From: Eupeodes corollae | Taxonomy: Eukaryota; Arthropoda; Insecta; Diptera; Syrphidae | Direction: 5' to 3' | NCBI RefSeq assembly: GCF_945859685.1 | Contig: NC_079147.1 | Span: 81,894,315 to 81,958,314, forward strand | DNA length: 64,000 bases | In this document: one piece after another, positions 1 through 12,682 of the stretch | How positions within the stretch are numbered: the stretch's first letter is position 1 | Layout of the letters: each line of letters starts with the position of its first letter | The notes under the pieces: generated by a model | The model's database searches: none | What the model was told of the DNA's origin: nothing | What the model saw: only the letters and a program-made list of their open reading frames with translations | Program-made: the position numbers and the translations under genes

Positions 1-177
1 TGACTTTGACAATTGTTTTCTTTTATCATTATTGTGTTTTGTTTCGAAAACAAACGATTGAGAAAATGCGGTCTAAGCTGTATTTGTTTAAAAAAAAGTT
101 ATTGGTGTCCTTGTTAATAAACTAAACAAGGAAAAGATGTCATGTGTATCCATTTAATGCAAATCGGAAAATTGAAG
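1..177. other. AT-rich leading sequence, no gene seen
   Basis: No coding signal, RNA gene or complete repeat is recognisable here. It directly precedes a MITE-A fragment. Confidence 0.4.
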
Positions 178-472
178 GAGAAGAATGATTTTTTAGGTAA
201 GTACGTGCGATTATTTTATTCGTTGCGAGTGTGGATAATGTGGAACAGGAATAAAGTTCGACAGTTCGTATCAACTACAATTCTGTTTGCAACGAATAAA
301 TTTGTATTCTTAAATTTATTAATATATGATATTGAAAAGCAAAAGTATGTATAATTAATCTAATAGAAACTATATTTCTGTCATTTTGTTAAGAATTTGT
401 GTGAAAATATGTCTAAAACTCACATTTTGTAATTCATTCGTCGTTCGTTGGTCGCGCTCTTGTGAAAACTGC
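178..472 (-). repeat. MITE-A, partial copy
   Basis: Read on the minus strand this stretch aligns by eye with the inner part of the element at 26,166-26,681. Shared landmarks are the terminal block around 430-472 (containing gaccaacgaacgacga on the minus strand) and a second block around 190-330. The other terminus is not recognisable, so this copy looks truncated. It lacks the short SINE/RTE tail that interrupts the 26-kb copy, so it serves as the empty site for that insertion. It is non-coding. Confidence 0.6.
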
Positions 473-2040
473 TTTATGCTTTCGTGTTAACCTCAAAAAT
501 TCATTGTTACTCTTCAGTCTCACCAAGCAATTACGTTCGTTTTTTTTTCGTTTTTGAAAAATCGAATCATACAAACTATATTCTTTGATTTTAACAGAAA
601 AAAAACGAAATATGAACTATAAATACAGAATTTCCTTGGATAGCAGAAGTACAAACTGGCCAATTTTAAGTTTAATTTGTTTAGATTATACATACAAATG
701 TTATAGATTTATTCTTTGGTACTTTAGATGAAATATTTTGGACGTTATGCCAAATCTCACATTTTTTTTCAGTCGCACATCAAGAATGTGAAATACTTAT
801 TCATGAGTACATATTTCCTCTTAAATTCTTTCCTATTTTCCTAAAACTAGGACAAAAATTGATAATCAATTTCTTTTTATCTCTAAAATGTTTGCATACA
901 TTTCAAATTTGTTGACTCAGGAGAAGGTAAATAGGAAAAATTTGAATTTCATCATTTCATTCATTTATAAAAAATGCCGAAAATTTCGAATAGCTTATTA
1001 CATAGTTCATTGTTTGAAAATATCTTTTCTAAATTTGTTATATGTATTAAGGGCTGTATAGTTTGTGCAAAGTGGGTCAACTTTCATCCATTATCATTGC
1101 AGTGTATATATCCTCAAATAATTTTGTAAAACAATTTATTTATATATAATATCTGAATCATTACTTTGAGAGGTCTTTTATAAAATCGATTCGATTTTAT
1201 GTAACGATTTCGATGGATAAGTCACACACCTCTAAAAGTTTTATCAAAATCTTAACTTATTGGGTTTAAACAAAGAATAGAACGGCACAAAATTGTTACG
1301 GATTTAGTAAAATGTTTAAACATTTTTAGCAACAAGAAGCCAGTTTTATCTTTCATTGTATATCTATCTATCATGTACATTTTTGAATCGATTTTTACAG
1401 TGTTTCACTTGACTATAAATAAAAACATTTTTGAGAAAAAAATACGTTTAATTGCGCAATTATTTAGAAAAAATGTGTATCTATTTTTCGGACATACATT
1501 AATTTTCCTAAACAGCTGATACTTTTATGTTCTCTCATTTTGTGACATATTTTTGTCAGTAAAAATTGTTTGATGGATTTCAATCAGAAATTTTTTTTAT
1601 AGACAGATAGACGGCCGTCAAAAAAAAAGCAATAATGTTTTCGATAAGGAAAACCAATGATAGGTGTAACTGGCCCCTAAGAGCAGTGGATGAAATAGTC
1701 CGGACGGCACTTGCAAATTAATAGTTTTATTTTCACGTAATGTCACTAATTAAAATTAAACGTGTTTGAATGACAACTTTTTTTAAAAATTTGGGAAGGC
1801 GCCTAGTAAATTGATAAAGGGTTAGAAAATTGATGTTTAAAATTTTTAACTTAAAATCAATAAATTTAACTGCCTTTATTATCAACTTAATCAAAACTTG
1901 TTCTAAGGGAAGTCTGACTTTATTGTATTTAGCAATTTTGATTCAGATGTCAATCAAAGCAAAATAATATTCAAAAAATCAAAAACTAAAAATATTGTCT
2001 TCAAACTTTGTGTAATTCACAGAAAATATTGTTTTCGATA
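473..2040. other. AT-rich intergenic DNA, nothing recognised
   Basis: Many A/T homopolymers and stops in all frames. I see no domain, splice structure, tRNA or repeat boundary in it. Confidence 0.4.
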
Positions 2041-2051
2041 TTCAGGTGTTT

Positions 2052-3095
2052 TTAACTTCCCATAGGAAGTTATTGTAATGGGTCCGTTTTGTCAAATTGA
2101 AAATGTTTACATTTCCCGACGTTTCAAGGTCCCTAGAGTCGAAATAAAAGATTTTTAGAAAGATGTCTGTGAGTACGTGTGTACGTACGTTCGTACGTCC
2201 GTACGTTCGCGACGTTTTTTTCGTCGTCCGTAGCTCAAGAACCAGAAAAGATATCGATTTAAAATAAATTTTGTTATACAGATAATAAGGCAGAAAGATG
2301 CATGAAAGGGCTCTCATAAACATTTTGGTTAACCCTAAATATCTTACGAACCAAAAACGCTAGAGACTTGAATTAAATTTTATATAATACATTGAACGTG
2401 ATATCAAAGAAGTATATTTTTTGAAAAAAAAAATCCATTTAACGGTTTTTTTATAAATAAAAAAAATTTGGAAAAAAAATTTGTCACCTCCAAAATTGAA
2501 CGACTTAAATAAGATTTCATCTTTAAAACAATTTTCTGCTACGAAGAATAATGTTTTTGACAGCTGATAAAATTTTGAGAAAAATCGAATTGACGGTTTT
2601 TTTTATTAAAAATAAAAATCTAAAAAAAAATCAATAAAAGTTGGTAAAAATTGATTTTCGCCTCAAATATCTTTACGAAACTTTGAGATATTGGCTTAAA
2701 TTTATTTTATCTTTCAAACAATATTGTTGTCAACATTCAGTAAAATTTTGAAAAAAATCGAATTGACAGTTTTCTTACAAAAAATTAAAAACCGAAAAAA
2801 AATCAACAAAAGTTGGTAAAAATTGATTTTCGACTCAAATATCTTTTCCAAAATTTGAAATATTGGCTTCAAACTTATTTTATTTCACAGAAAATATTGT
2901 TTTCATTATTCGGTAATTTTTATATAAAAATCCAACAGTCCAAGTGTTTTTTCATAAAAAATTAAATCTACAAAAAATAGTACGCAAATTTGGTAAATAT
3001 TGGTATGAGTACATATAGAGAAACTTTTAAGCAAGACAAATCGACAGACGGGATGGGAACTTATCAGTGTGGCTCCAATCCCAGCCTCTTTTTAT
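2052..3095 (+). mobile_element. Helentron-like (DINE-like) non-autonomous repeat, copy 1
   Basis: One end carries a short palindrome, aacttcccataggaagtt, at 2,054-2,071. Next come a block rich in the motif cgtacgt (about 2,170-2,215) and then about four diverged tandem units of roughly 155-175 bp (about 2,420-2,940), each with a phrase like aaaatcgaattgac. The other end is a conserved block (about 3,045-3,095) ending in cccagcctcttttt. The same ends and order occur in reverse orientation at 12,552-18,670, and the last block alone occurs at 39,190-39,226. A terminal hairpin plus internal tandem repeats and no coding capacity resemble Helentron/DINE-1 elements. That class assignment is inference; the repeat structure is seen directly. 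Confidence 0.6.
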
Positions 3096-4007
3096 AATTT
3101 GATTTTTGTACTGGTCAGCAAAATTTAATTTCTTTTCTATCCTACTAACAAAAATTGTTCTAAATTCAAATTTCGCCATAAAATTAGTCAATAACATCAG
3201 ATTTTTAATATGTGGTAGACATAAGTTCTTAACAATAAATTGTATGAAGATTTGCAAAGTAAATGGTTGTAAAAGTAAATTTTTGTCTTCTAGAAATAGA
3301 CTCATTTTAGTATGTTAGTTCGTTTCTAAAATATTTTAATTACTTATAAGTATTTCAGTCGACTCTATTACCTAGGTTCCCAAAATCGAATGATATGAAA
3401 TCGAAATTTAAAGTCGCATGAAATTGTTTTCGGTATTCTATCATTCGATCGATTTCTAACTTCAAATACTTTTTGAAATCACTTCAAGTGAAATTAAAGT
3501 AACTAACATTACTATACCACATCAGTCAATAAACAATTTTGATTATTATCAAAATTTCCATAAGTTCTTATGTTTTTATTTTGTCTGTGCTTTTGCGGTA
3601 GACTTTCTGTTTTTTGCGATAAGCAGTTTCGCAATATATTATGTAGGTTGGGAAAGAAGTATAGTTTTGAAAGAACATTGTTTTCGGATTACAAAAAACA
3701 TTTTTTGGTGTCTTATAAAATTGTTTTAAATGCTCTGCGCCTTCCCTCAAATACATAGTAAAAATTGGAACTTTTCAAGAATCAAGTGCATTCTATAAAA
3801 AAAGAACCTAGTGTTAATTTCATTTGAGTTAAACTATTACTGTTTTAAAACAATTTAATCTTTTTGAATTTAAATCACTTGAAAATCGCAAAAATCGGAA
3901 TGTAGAATGCATGAATTCACTTCGATTTAAATTCGAAAAAAATGAAAGTGAGATTACTAAAATTCCCGTATTTTTTATTTTATATTTTTAAAAACTAAAT
4001 ATTATAA
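3096..4007. other. AT-rich intergenic DNA, nothing recognised
   Basis: Short open frames at about 3,106-3,318 and 3,570-3,758 have AT-driven composition and no recognisable domain. No repeat boundary was identified. Confidence 0.4.
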
Positions 4008-4640
4008 TTCCTATTCTGCTATTGAGCTGGGGGAATTTCACTTGAATTCCCACTAATCATTATTCTGCTATTCATTCGAAGTAAATCTGTGTATGTCGGT
4101 AACGTCGGTAATACTGCGCGGTATTCTTCTATTCACGTGAAATCATTCATTCTATACAATTCAAATCCGTAAAAATTCAGCGGATTTTTCATTTGCTGTC
4201 TGGTTTGTTAATTTTTGTAAGCAAAATGTGAGTGAAAACTAATTTATTGTTAAATTTAGAATATTTGTTTTATAAACAAAAGAATATTAACATTTTAAGG
4301 GGAAGGAAGACACTTTTTAACATTTCTTCGAAGCTCTCTGTTTGAGGATTCTCTTATTCCTCTGCTTACAATTTTAATAAAAAGTCAAATTCTGCCCATT
4401 TCAACAAATTACACAAATTATTCTGTTTAGGTGGATTGATTTAACTTAATTTTTCTATGAATCAAAACAATTTATCCAATATTCCCAAGATTTTTGCATG
4501 AACAGCTGTTTATTTGAATGTCAGATTAGTTTGGGATAATGTAGTTCACCCGATGGATATCAGAATGCAAAGGCAGTCTGAAACGGAATCGAATGGGTGA
4601 ATCGAATATACGATCCACGTGAATAGCAGAATAGGGCTGA
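4008..4640. repeat. Candidate MITE with short inverted ends
   Basis: The phrase cctattctgctatt near 4,011 recurs as its reverse complement near 4,620-4,636 (agcagaatagg), giving an inverted terminal repeat of about 14-16 bp around a roughly 0.6-kb non-coding interior. A further tattctgctattcatt lies at about 4,069. No clear target-site duplication was identified, so the limits are approximate. Confidence 0.4.
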
Positions 4641-7600
4641 TAGTCTTGTTTAGACGACACACGGATTGATTGCAAAAACTAGGATGTTTTGTTAAAAATC
4701 GTTCAAGCATGAATTGTTCAGTATTTCTTTAAGAAATATGTATGACATGTAAAATGTAACAATTTGCCTAGAATTCTATGAAGTACTCAAATATTGAAAC
4801 TGATTTATTAAAGACAAAGATAAAAGATTTAGAAAATCATTACGAATATTATTGTAAAAAAAAAACTACTTCATACTTTTAGAAAACTTTAACAAATGTG
4901 TTTTTTTCCAATTTAAAAAAAGAATTTCTCAAAAACCTGATGCGAGAGAATGATTTTGGAGTCAGATTTAAATAAGGCCACCAAAACCCATTGGAAAAGT
5001 TCAATTTGATTTCAAGTCGACCATTTTGGTTTTAGAAAACTGCGAACCACATCACCTTTTTCAGAATTAAGGGGATGGCCTCTTAATTAATATTTGACTC
5101 GAAAATAATTTTGGATAAATGTTATTTTTGTTTTTGTTAAAAGCTGCTAATTTAGTTGTCAACAAAAATTAATCATTTTTAACACATTCGATTGAAATTT
5201 TTAGTATTTTTTAAAAACTTTTTTCAATTGAATTATTCTAAAAATTCAAATTTAATATTCAAAAACTACACCTGTCGTTGTTTATGTGGTTTCTGAAATG
5301 TATATTATTTTCACGGTATTTTAATATTTTATTTTCTTTTGAAACCGAATTCTATAAAAGACATTGTAAATTGAAAACAAAAATAAAAACAAATTTGAAC
5401 GATTTTTTTTAGCTAAAACAATTTTATAAAAAAAAGGATATTTTCATTATTTAATATGTATATAAAAGTTTAAACTTATTTGTTGGTATTTTTAAAATGT
5501 ATTATTTAAATTCACCAGTAATTCAGATTGAATGTTAAGTGTCCTTTTTTTGTTTCTTAATTTAAGTTCCACTCACCTTAAAATAAATGTTTTGTCCTTT
5601 AAATGTATATATTCCAAAAAGCACCTTCCGAAATAATTTAAAAATATTAAAAAATAGATCACAAAACAATACAGTTCAGTGGCTCACTATCAAAAAATTA
5701 ATTTGTGTTCCTTAATAAATCGTTCAATAAAAATACTTAATTGCACTCCAATGTAAAAATTTTTAATTTTCACGTTATTTTGTTTAACTATCTTAACAAA
5801 CACTGTTCTATTATTAATATATTATTTTTTAACAATGTTGTTTTATGGTTTTGTTTTTTGTATTTTTTTTTAAATAAAATTAAATCGTCTTCTTCCTTTG
5901 CACCAATTATTATCAAACACGCAAAGCAATTATTGTTTTTAAAAGTCGAAAATAAGTCGACCAAAATTAAAAGCACACAAATTCACTTCCCGCGACTGAT
6001 TGTGGTGAGTCTTGAGTAATTAATGCACAAATTTCGAACAACAAGAAACCACCAAACGCTGGCTGGTTGGTGTTAAACTACTGAGCTCTAGCCGATGAAT
6101 TTCTTGGATATTTATAACAACTGGCCAAAATTAAAGAAAGAAAAAATCCGTAAAAGCCTCCTCCTTGGATTGAAAAATAAAAAGCGAGAGTATAATATAA
6201 GCTATTGGCTTGTTAACAAACGGAAAACCAAGTCTCAGTTGTCGTCGTCGTCGTTTATGAGTACGAGTCTAATCGAAGATATCCCTCTACCTTTAAAGCG
6301 AAGTCTTGAGCTTCTACAGAAGACAATATCACACCACACATCGCTTTAAAGCCTAAACTGTAACATTTTTGGACTTTTTTCTGTGCTGTTATATGGTTTT
6401 ATTTTTAACAGCTTAGAGGCTATGCCCGACAGTAGGAATAGTTGATATAACAGTAAAGCTTTGACAGCGATACTCACCTCTCGTATGGTCTTGTTCGGTT
6501 TTTGAAGTCTCGACTGTAGAGCTTTGGATACTATACCTTGCTTGAGGTAAGTTTATGGGTCTGCCTGGAGGAAGGGGGTTTGATTGAGTGAGTTTTTATA
6601 TGGATTATGACGAACTTAAGTCAAGTACAAGTTGTAGTCTTGTAGTCTCGTATAGTAAGCTTAAGCCATCCATCTTCCATTCATAGATTTGCTGCCATTC
6701 ATGTGTTGCTGTTGGGTTGTTAGGTTGGTGAAGGTGAACTTTGGTAAACATTTACCTCTGATCAAAGTTATGACAATGCTTCTCTCATCACAGGCGATTA
6801 ATTAGCGCGGGACTTTTTATCGTTCTTCTGATCTTGTGTATCTTTCATCCGATTTGATTTGAGTGAAAGTGAAAACAAAACAAAAATATCAGATCGGCTC
6901 AATGACACCAATGGAACGGAGGAAGATGTTATCTTTGATGGGCGGCTCGGTTGATGAATCAATGTGATGTGCTGACGCTGCTGAGTAAAACAGGTGGCAG
7001 TTAATGGCGTTTGTTATTGTTTTTTTTTTTTTTTTTGTTTATAACTATTATAGTATATTTTTTTTCTTGGTGCGATGTTGAAAAGTTCTCATAATATAAT
7101 GATGTAAGTTTTTTATATTTGTTCGAAATAGTGAGAAAGAAGCGTTGATTTGTTGTTCCGCTTTTGATCAAAATCTTATTTATCCAAGTAGGGTGAAGAT
7201 TGTTGTCAAAATAAAAACAATAAAAAATCTAGAAGAATAGTAGATATACTGAATTTGGACATTTTGTGGCTATAAAATAAGCTGCGTGAAGGTTCGGGAT
7301 CATAAATCCCTAACTGGATTTCTTTTTCACCTTTTAAAATTTTAGCTAAAAGCCATTACCATTTAAGATATTTATTTCTATAACACTGTAGCACAAAATT
7401 TTACATTCCCATTGTGATACGATTTAAAAAAAAACGATATCTCAGAAGTCACAGCTTCTTGGAATAAAAAGTAGTTGGAGATTTAACATACGAGCTGTGT
7501 TCATAAACTATTGTAAGATCTGTCAGAGAAACAAATTTCGCAAGTGTTTGTTGTGTGAGCGTACAAATGTGTGTGAAAATATTTTAAGAAGTGTCACTGT

Positions 7601-8421
7601 AAAACGAACATCTGGCAGTAAAAATGCAAAATATTGCAACCGTTTATAACGACAATCGATAGATTAAGACAACATAAGGACTTTATTTCCAATCAACTGC
7701 ATTTTTTGAACGTACAATTTGACCAAGGCAACTAGTTTTTCAAGTTTCATACCTTCACTTGATTGTGGAAAAACTACCAAAAACATTCTTGTACACAAAA
7801 CATTCCTCAGGCAAGCCACAAGTCCATCATGACTTGTATTTTGTATTGTAACAAATTATTACTTATTTCTTTTTCAATTTGATAAAGATCCCTTTTACAC
7901 AAAACATTAAATGGAATTGTGCAGAAAAGAAATAAAATACCGAGTAAAAAAGTTCAGCTGTCAGTTAAATGAAAAAACATGATCAGCTGTCATTTCGACA
8001 TTCATAAGTGAACTTAAATAATTGATAGAAAGCAAGATTGTTTTTACTAACTTTCCAGTTAACTTTCCAATAAAATTGTTTCGATTGAACCGCAATTTTT
8101 TGACAGCTGGCCAATCAGATACTAAAAACTTGCCTTTCTTTCAAGTCCCCTATGTCTTCTGAACCTCCCCAATCTTTTATAAAAATGTATTGGGCTCTTG
8201 GCAGCTATTTCATGGCACTGACAAATTTAAAAAAAATGAGAATTTTTTCGTGTTTAGCTCAGAAGATGGAACTAAGATGTCAAAATTTTATTTGCTAGTT
8301 AGAGTGTTCTGTTCTAGGATTTCAGATTTGAATGACCAAACTAATGGACAATGAAGTGAAAAGCTGAGCACGACTAGCTTTACTTCTTTTTGTTGTAAAA
8401 CAAATTTAAAAAAAAAAGCTA
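4641..8421. other. Intergenic DNA, no gene recognised
   Basis: The 84-residue open frame at 6,095-6,349 (plus strand, Lys/Ser-rich) has no domain I recognise, and I do not call it a gene. The stretch about 6,400-7,000 is less AT-rich than its surroundings and could be unique host DNA. A poly-T run lies near 7,018-7,036. No splice-consistent exon chain was found. Confidence 0.35.
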
Positions 8422-9546
8422 GTGCGAGAAAATGTGGTACCACGTGCACTTACAAATGATCAAGAGATTATGGAAGCGGTAGAAAATATAAAGAAAAACG
8501 ATTGGACAGCCAGTAGTAAAAATAAGTTGTTTCAATTTCGAATTGAACTTTGTACTTTGGGAAACATTTTACTTCGTGGCTCCAGGCTTGTCATACCAAA
8601 ATCACTACGATCTAGGGTACTGGAACTGGGTCACGAAGGCCATCCAGGAGAGACAGCAATGAAGCGGAGACTGCGGTTAAAGGTCTGGTGGCCATTAATG
8701 GACAGTGAAGTGGAATCATTTGTGAAACTTTGTCGCGATTGCCTTTTAGTTTCAAGACCGACTCCACCTGTGCCAATGCAGCGACATGCTTTTAAGGACG
8801 GACCCTGGCAATGTGTAGCAATGGATTTATTGGGTCCATTACCAAATTACGATTTTGCTTTTGTTATCATTGATTATTATTCAAGATACCAGGAGACTAA
8901 GTTTGTAAAAAAAATTACATCTTCCGAAATAATTGGTATTTTGGAAGAAATTTTCTGTAGATTGGGATATCCTAAATCTATAAAAGCAGATAATGGTCGA
9001 CAATTTGTAAGCAGTGAATTTAAGAGCTTTTGTGACAAGAACAACATTGATCTGATAACATCACCTCCTTACTGGCCACAGGCCAATGGTGAAGTTGAAA
9101 ATATGAATAAATCTATTTTGAAGCAAATAGCTCATGGAAAAGGGGCGGAATACAGAAAAGAAGTACAGAAATTTACTCTTATGTACAACGTGACACCACA
9201 TGGCACAACGGGTAAATCGCCTTCAGAGCTACTTTTTAATAGGACTATTAGAGACAAAATTCCCTCTGTACAAGATGTAAGTGAAACTATTTTTGATTCA
9301 GAGGCTAGAGATTCAGACAAGATTAACAAACAAAAAGGAAAGGAGAGAGGAGATAGAGTTTGTGGTGCAAAGGAAGCGGATATTTTCATTGGCGATAAAG
9401 TCTTACTTCGTAATTTAATTCCTCAAAATAAACTTACAACAGCTTTCGATTCAACTGAATTCAAGGTGATGGAACGGAATCGAAACGAAGTAGTACTACA
9501 AGGAGATGATAGCAGAATTTTTAGGCGAAATTTAAACGATGTGTAA
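8422..9546 (+). CDS. Ty3/gypsy-type integrase, isolated open frame
   Basis: A 374-codon uninterrupted frame encodes a retroviral-type integrase that would join retroelement cDNA to chromosomal DNA. An H2C2-like zinc region is visible (HEGHPG followed by CRDC). The catalytic core has the first D in AMDLLGPLP, the second in KADNGRQF and E in NGEVE; the last two are separated by 35 residues, as in the family. A C-terminal tail follows. The frame opens at GTG, not ATG, and the first ATG lies at 8,470. No gag, protease, reverse transcriptase or LTR is visible upstream. It is therefore either a fragment of a gypsy element or, less likely, a host-retained integrase. Sequence after the stop (to about 9,700) still looks like degraded continuation. 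Confidence 0.75.
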   Translation: MRENVVPRALTNDQEIMEAVENIKKNDWTASSKNKLFQFRIELCTLGNILLRGSRLVIPKSLRSRVLELGHEGHPGETAMKRRLRLKVWWPLMDSEVESFVKLCRDCLLVSRPTPPVPMQRHAFKDGPWQCVAMDLLGPLPNYDFAFVIIDYYSRYQETKFVKKITSSEIIGILEEIFCRLGYPKSIKADNGRQFVSSEFKSFCDKNNIDLITSPPYWPQANGEVENMNKSILKQIAHGKGAEYRKEVQKFTLMYNVTPHGTTGKSPSELLFNRTIRDKIPSVQDVSETIFDSEARDSDKINKQKGKERGDRVCGAKEADIFIGDKVLLRNLIPQNKLTTAFDSTEFKVMERNRNEVVLQGDDSRIFRRNLNDV

Positions 9547-9889
9547 AGAATACCAATGCTGCATCAGACTGAAATCAAAACAACAAATAATGAAGACATT
9601 TTGGAGCAGCCAAGCAATGAATCCAACAATGATGTTGAAGAGACCACCGAACCAAGAAATTCGGGGTTGAAGCTGAAGCCTTGTCAGTAGGAGATACACT
9701 GTATCATATTGATTAAAGGTGCAAAGCATTTAATTGTTATTGAAATTGTTATTGAAGAAATAATAAATAAGTTTTAGTTTTGTTTTGATTATGGAATAGT
9801 TGTGTTGTGTTATTTAGAATTGGAAAATACAGGTTAGTATAGAGGGATAAACCTACCAGAATATTCAAGACATCCTAGACTGCTCAGCA

Positions 9890-10590
9890 AAAATGGTTAG
9901 TAACGCCTTAAAATGACAAAATAAACCGAAAACTCGAGGCCCAAAAAGGATGACTACTGGAATAACTGACAGAAAAATTGTTCAGCTAGCAAAACAGATC
10001 CCTACCATAGGCTCTTGGAAAATAAGAAATGGACTTCAACTGTCTGTTAGCGCTGTCACAACACAAAGACGTCTTTTGAAGCGAAGAGACCAGCCCGAAG
10101 TCCACGCAAGGTACCATTCTTGACGATAAGGCATGTGGCAAAGATAATGGAGTTTTCCAAAGTGCATAGAGAATGGGCAAAAGAGAAATAGAGCAAGGTG
10201 CTGTGGAGCGATTAAAACAAAATCGTCCTTTTTGAAATTGCAGCAAAATTCACGGATTCACGATAAGCATAGTAGAGGAAAAATTATGATATGGGTTTGT
10301 TTCTCATACTACGGGGTCGGGCCTATTAATCCCATCGGGGGTATAATTGATGCAACTGAGTATGTGAAAATTATCGAGGAGGTTACTTTACCCTATGCTG
10401 AAGAGGAAATGACGTCGGTTTGGGTATACCAACAAGACTATGACCCAAAGCCTTTTATAACGTTGATATTGAAGGCAGCGAGAGCACTGCTATTTTTATT
10501 AACACAACTGTGTGTGTTTAAGTGTCACATATTATCACTGATGAATTTCCTTTTAACGTTGCACAACCTCCAAGACGGCCTATAGTACGA
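9890..10590 (+). pseudogene. Tc1-like transposase relic
   Basis: Broken frames read as a Tc1-family transposase. The N-terminal DNA-binding part is at about 9,900-10,110 (TRGPKRMTTGITDRKI, then ITPS-like repeats ending in QRRLLKRRDQPE). The catalytic part is at about 10,255-10,450, with IMIWVCFSYYGVGPI, then LPYAEEEM and VYQQDYDPK, the last matching the family's QQDNDPKH block. Several frameshifts and stops separate these parts and the final acidic block is lost. No terminal repeats were identified. It is not functional. Confidence 0.75.
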
Positions 10591-11399
10591 GATACGTACA
10601 GGGAATATATATACCCTCAGCTGTTATTTGACAATTAAAAATATTTTATCAAAGATATTAATTAGAATACAAATTTGGGCTTCAGTTGCCTACATAGCTA
10701 CAACCTGACTTGATGATGCCTTGTGTAATTTAATCGGTTAGCATAGAGTTGCCTAGCAAAAAGTTGGTACAACCTAGGGTTGCCTGCGTTTCTTCAATTT
10801 AAAACTTTGGTAAGCCCTGAAAATTAACCTAGGGTTGCATCCATTTTTGATGTTAAGTCTTTAGTAAGGGTCAATTACTTACCCTCATCTTTTATTCAAT
10901 TATTTTATCATATAACAAATATTGTTGCTAACTTTAAGTAAATTTTTTAGAAAAATTTAATTGACAACTTTTCTTTCAAAACAAAACCAACAAAAAACTG
11001 TTTTTGACTTAAAGTATCAAGGTTCTTAATTTCACTTTTACTTGAAATGAAATTGAAAATGAGTCAATACACAAATTGTGTTCTGAAGTTTACTTTTATT
11101 AATATCGATTTTATTTTGTTTGAAGCTAAAACGTACATTACAGTTTTTAATTTGAATTCAAAAAGATTAAGTTGGTGTGATTTTGAAAGAAAAAACACTA
11201 ACCTTTAATATTTATTTTATTTAAATGTACAAAAAAAAATAATGACATAAGTAATTATATAAAACTAGATGACCCGGCCAAGCGTTGCGTATCAAATGAG
11301 CATATTACAGAGTTTTTAGTTGAATATTTAAAATTTACCAGAATGTCATTTATAAAAAGGATGAAAACACCTGAAGTTACATCAATACTTTTGGAGTTA
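10591..11399. other. Intergenic DNA, nothing firm
   Basis: The phrase acctagggttgc occurs twice (about 10,773 and 10,829). A short phrase at 11,268-11,300 (actagatgacccggcc) resembles the 3' part of dispersed arthropod repeats from memory, but I cannot assign it. No gene seen. Confidence 0.3.
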
Positions 11400-12360
11400 A
11401 ACTTTTCCAATTTTACAAATTAAACCTGATTTTTTAAATAGAAAGAAATCCATTTTATAATATTAGAATTGAAAACAAGTTTTGAAAGCTTAAAAATAAG
11501 TATATTATGATTAACTCTATCAAAAGCTTTTGCAAAATCTGTAAAGATAATATCAGTCTTTAAACCATTTTCGAACCCTCAAAGTACAGAATCGCACAAC
11601 AATGAAAGGTTTGTAGCAGTAGATCTTCATGAAACAAGATCATGTTGGTATTCGGATATTAAATCAGGCATTTCGATTTTTTTGGGATCACTGTTAATTT
11701 GCAGATAGGCCTATAATTGTTCACATTTTTCTTCGAGATAGACTTAAATATTGGAGTTATATAAGAGATCTTCCAACAGTCCAAAAACTGGCCACTTTTT
11801 AAAGACTGATTGAAAATCAAGCTGAGCGGTAATGCCAAAGAAACAGCGCAGTTTTTTAGTGCAACAGGAGCTATGCAACTGGGGCTATGTTATCTGGCCC
11901 AGCACTTTTATTTACATCAAGGCTAGCTAGAGCTCCAAAAACATCAGAAACAGTCAAGTCAAATGCTTCCAATATTAATAGCATAAGATGGCGAAAAATC
12001 AGAGGGTTTACAAGGAAGGCAAATAAACAGATATAGCGTTCATTTCATATCACTAAAACACAATTGGAGTACTTTATACAGTTTGGAATCCCTAAAGACT
12101 TTCTTTTAATATTTATAAATTTCCGAATCTTTTCTAATTTTTTACTCGGCAGAGAGGATACAATTATTAAAAAGAAAGCTATTGCTTAAGGGCCAGATGA
12201 TCTTTTGTCGTTTTATAAGCTTTATATGCTTTATTTTTCAGTTTAAATAATCTTCTGTTAAACCAGGCTGGGTTTAAATTGGGTTTAACTATTTTTTTAG
12301 GAACATACATATCAAAAGTTTCATGTTTTAAATTAAGCGCAAAGCTATTTCGCTATCAGA
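11400..12360 (-). pseudogene. LINE reverse-transcriptase relic (Jockey-like)
   Basis: Minus-strand reading in drifting frames gives a non-LTR retrotransposon in correct order. PAWFNRRLFKLKNKAY is at about 12,270, KSAGPDNIAP near 11,900, ITPIFKSISKKNVNNYRPIC at about 11,700-11,760, and the RT motif A region FTDFAKAFDRV at about 11,515-11,550. Downstream RT motifs, including YADD, are missing, and stops and frameshifts are frequent. It is a dead fragment. The clade is an impression from the motif style only. Confidence 0.7.
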
Positions 12361-12682
12361 TAAGTTATCGATGATTGAAAAAGTTAAAAGGGGTGAAAAG
12401 AAAGAAATTTGTGTATCATTTAGTACTTTGTCGACAATTTTAAAGAATGAATAAGCTGCATTTGATAATACTCGAAATTTTATTGAAGCAAGAGATGAAA
12501 CCTCAGATGATGCATATTTTCACCTTACTAAATTGGAAGATTTTTTGTAATAAAAAAAGAGGCTGCGATGCGACTCACACTAATAACTTCCCATCACGTC
12601 TGGGGATTTATTTTGCTCAAAAGTTTGTAAAGTTGTTAGTTGAATTATTCTTACAAGTATTAAAATTACTAACAACTTTTTA

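Noticed and set aside
2420..2960. CRISPR-like or satellite array
   Set aside because: Units of about 170 bp are diverged, AT-rich and without unique spacers. They are internal repeats of a dispersed element.
6095..6349. Small basic protein gene
   Set aside because: No domain, no splice partner and no supporting context; a chance frame is equally likely.
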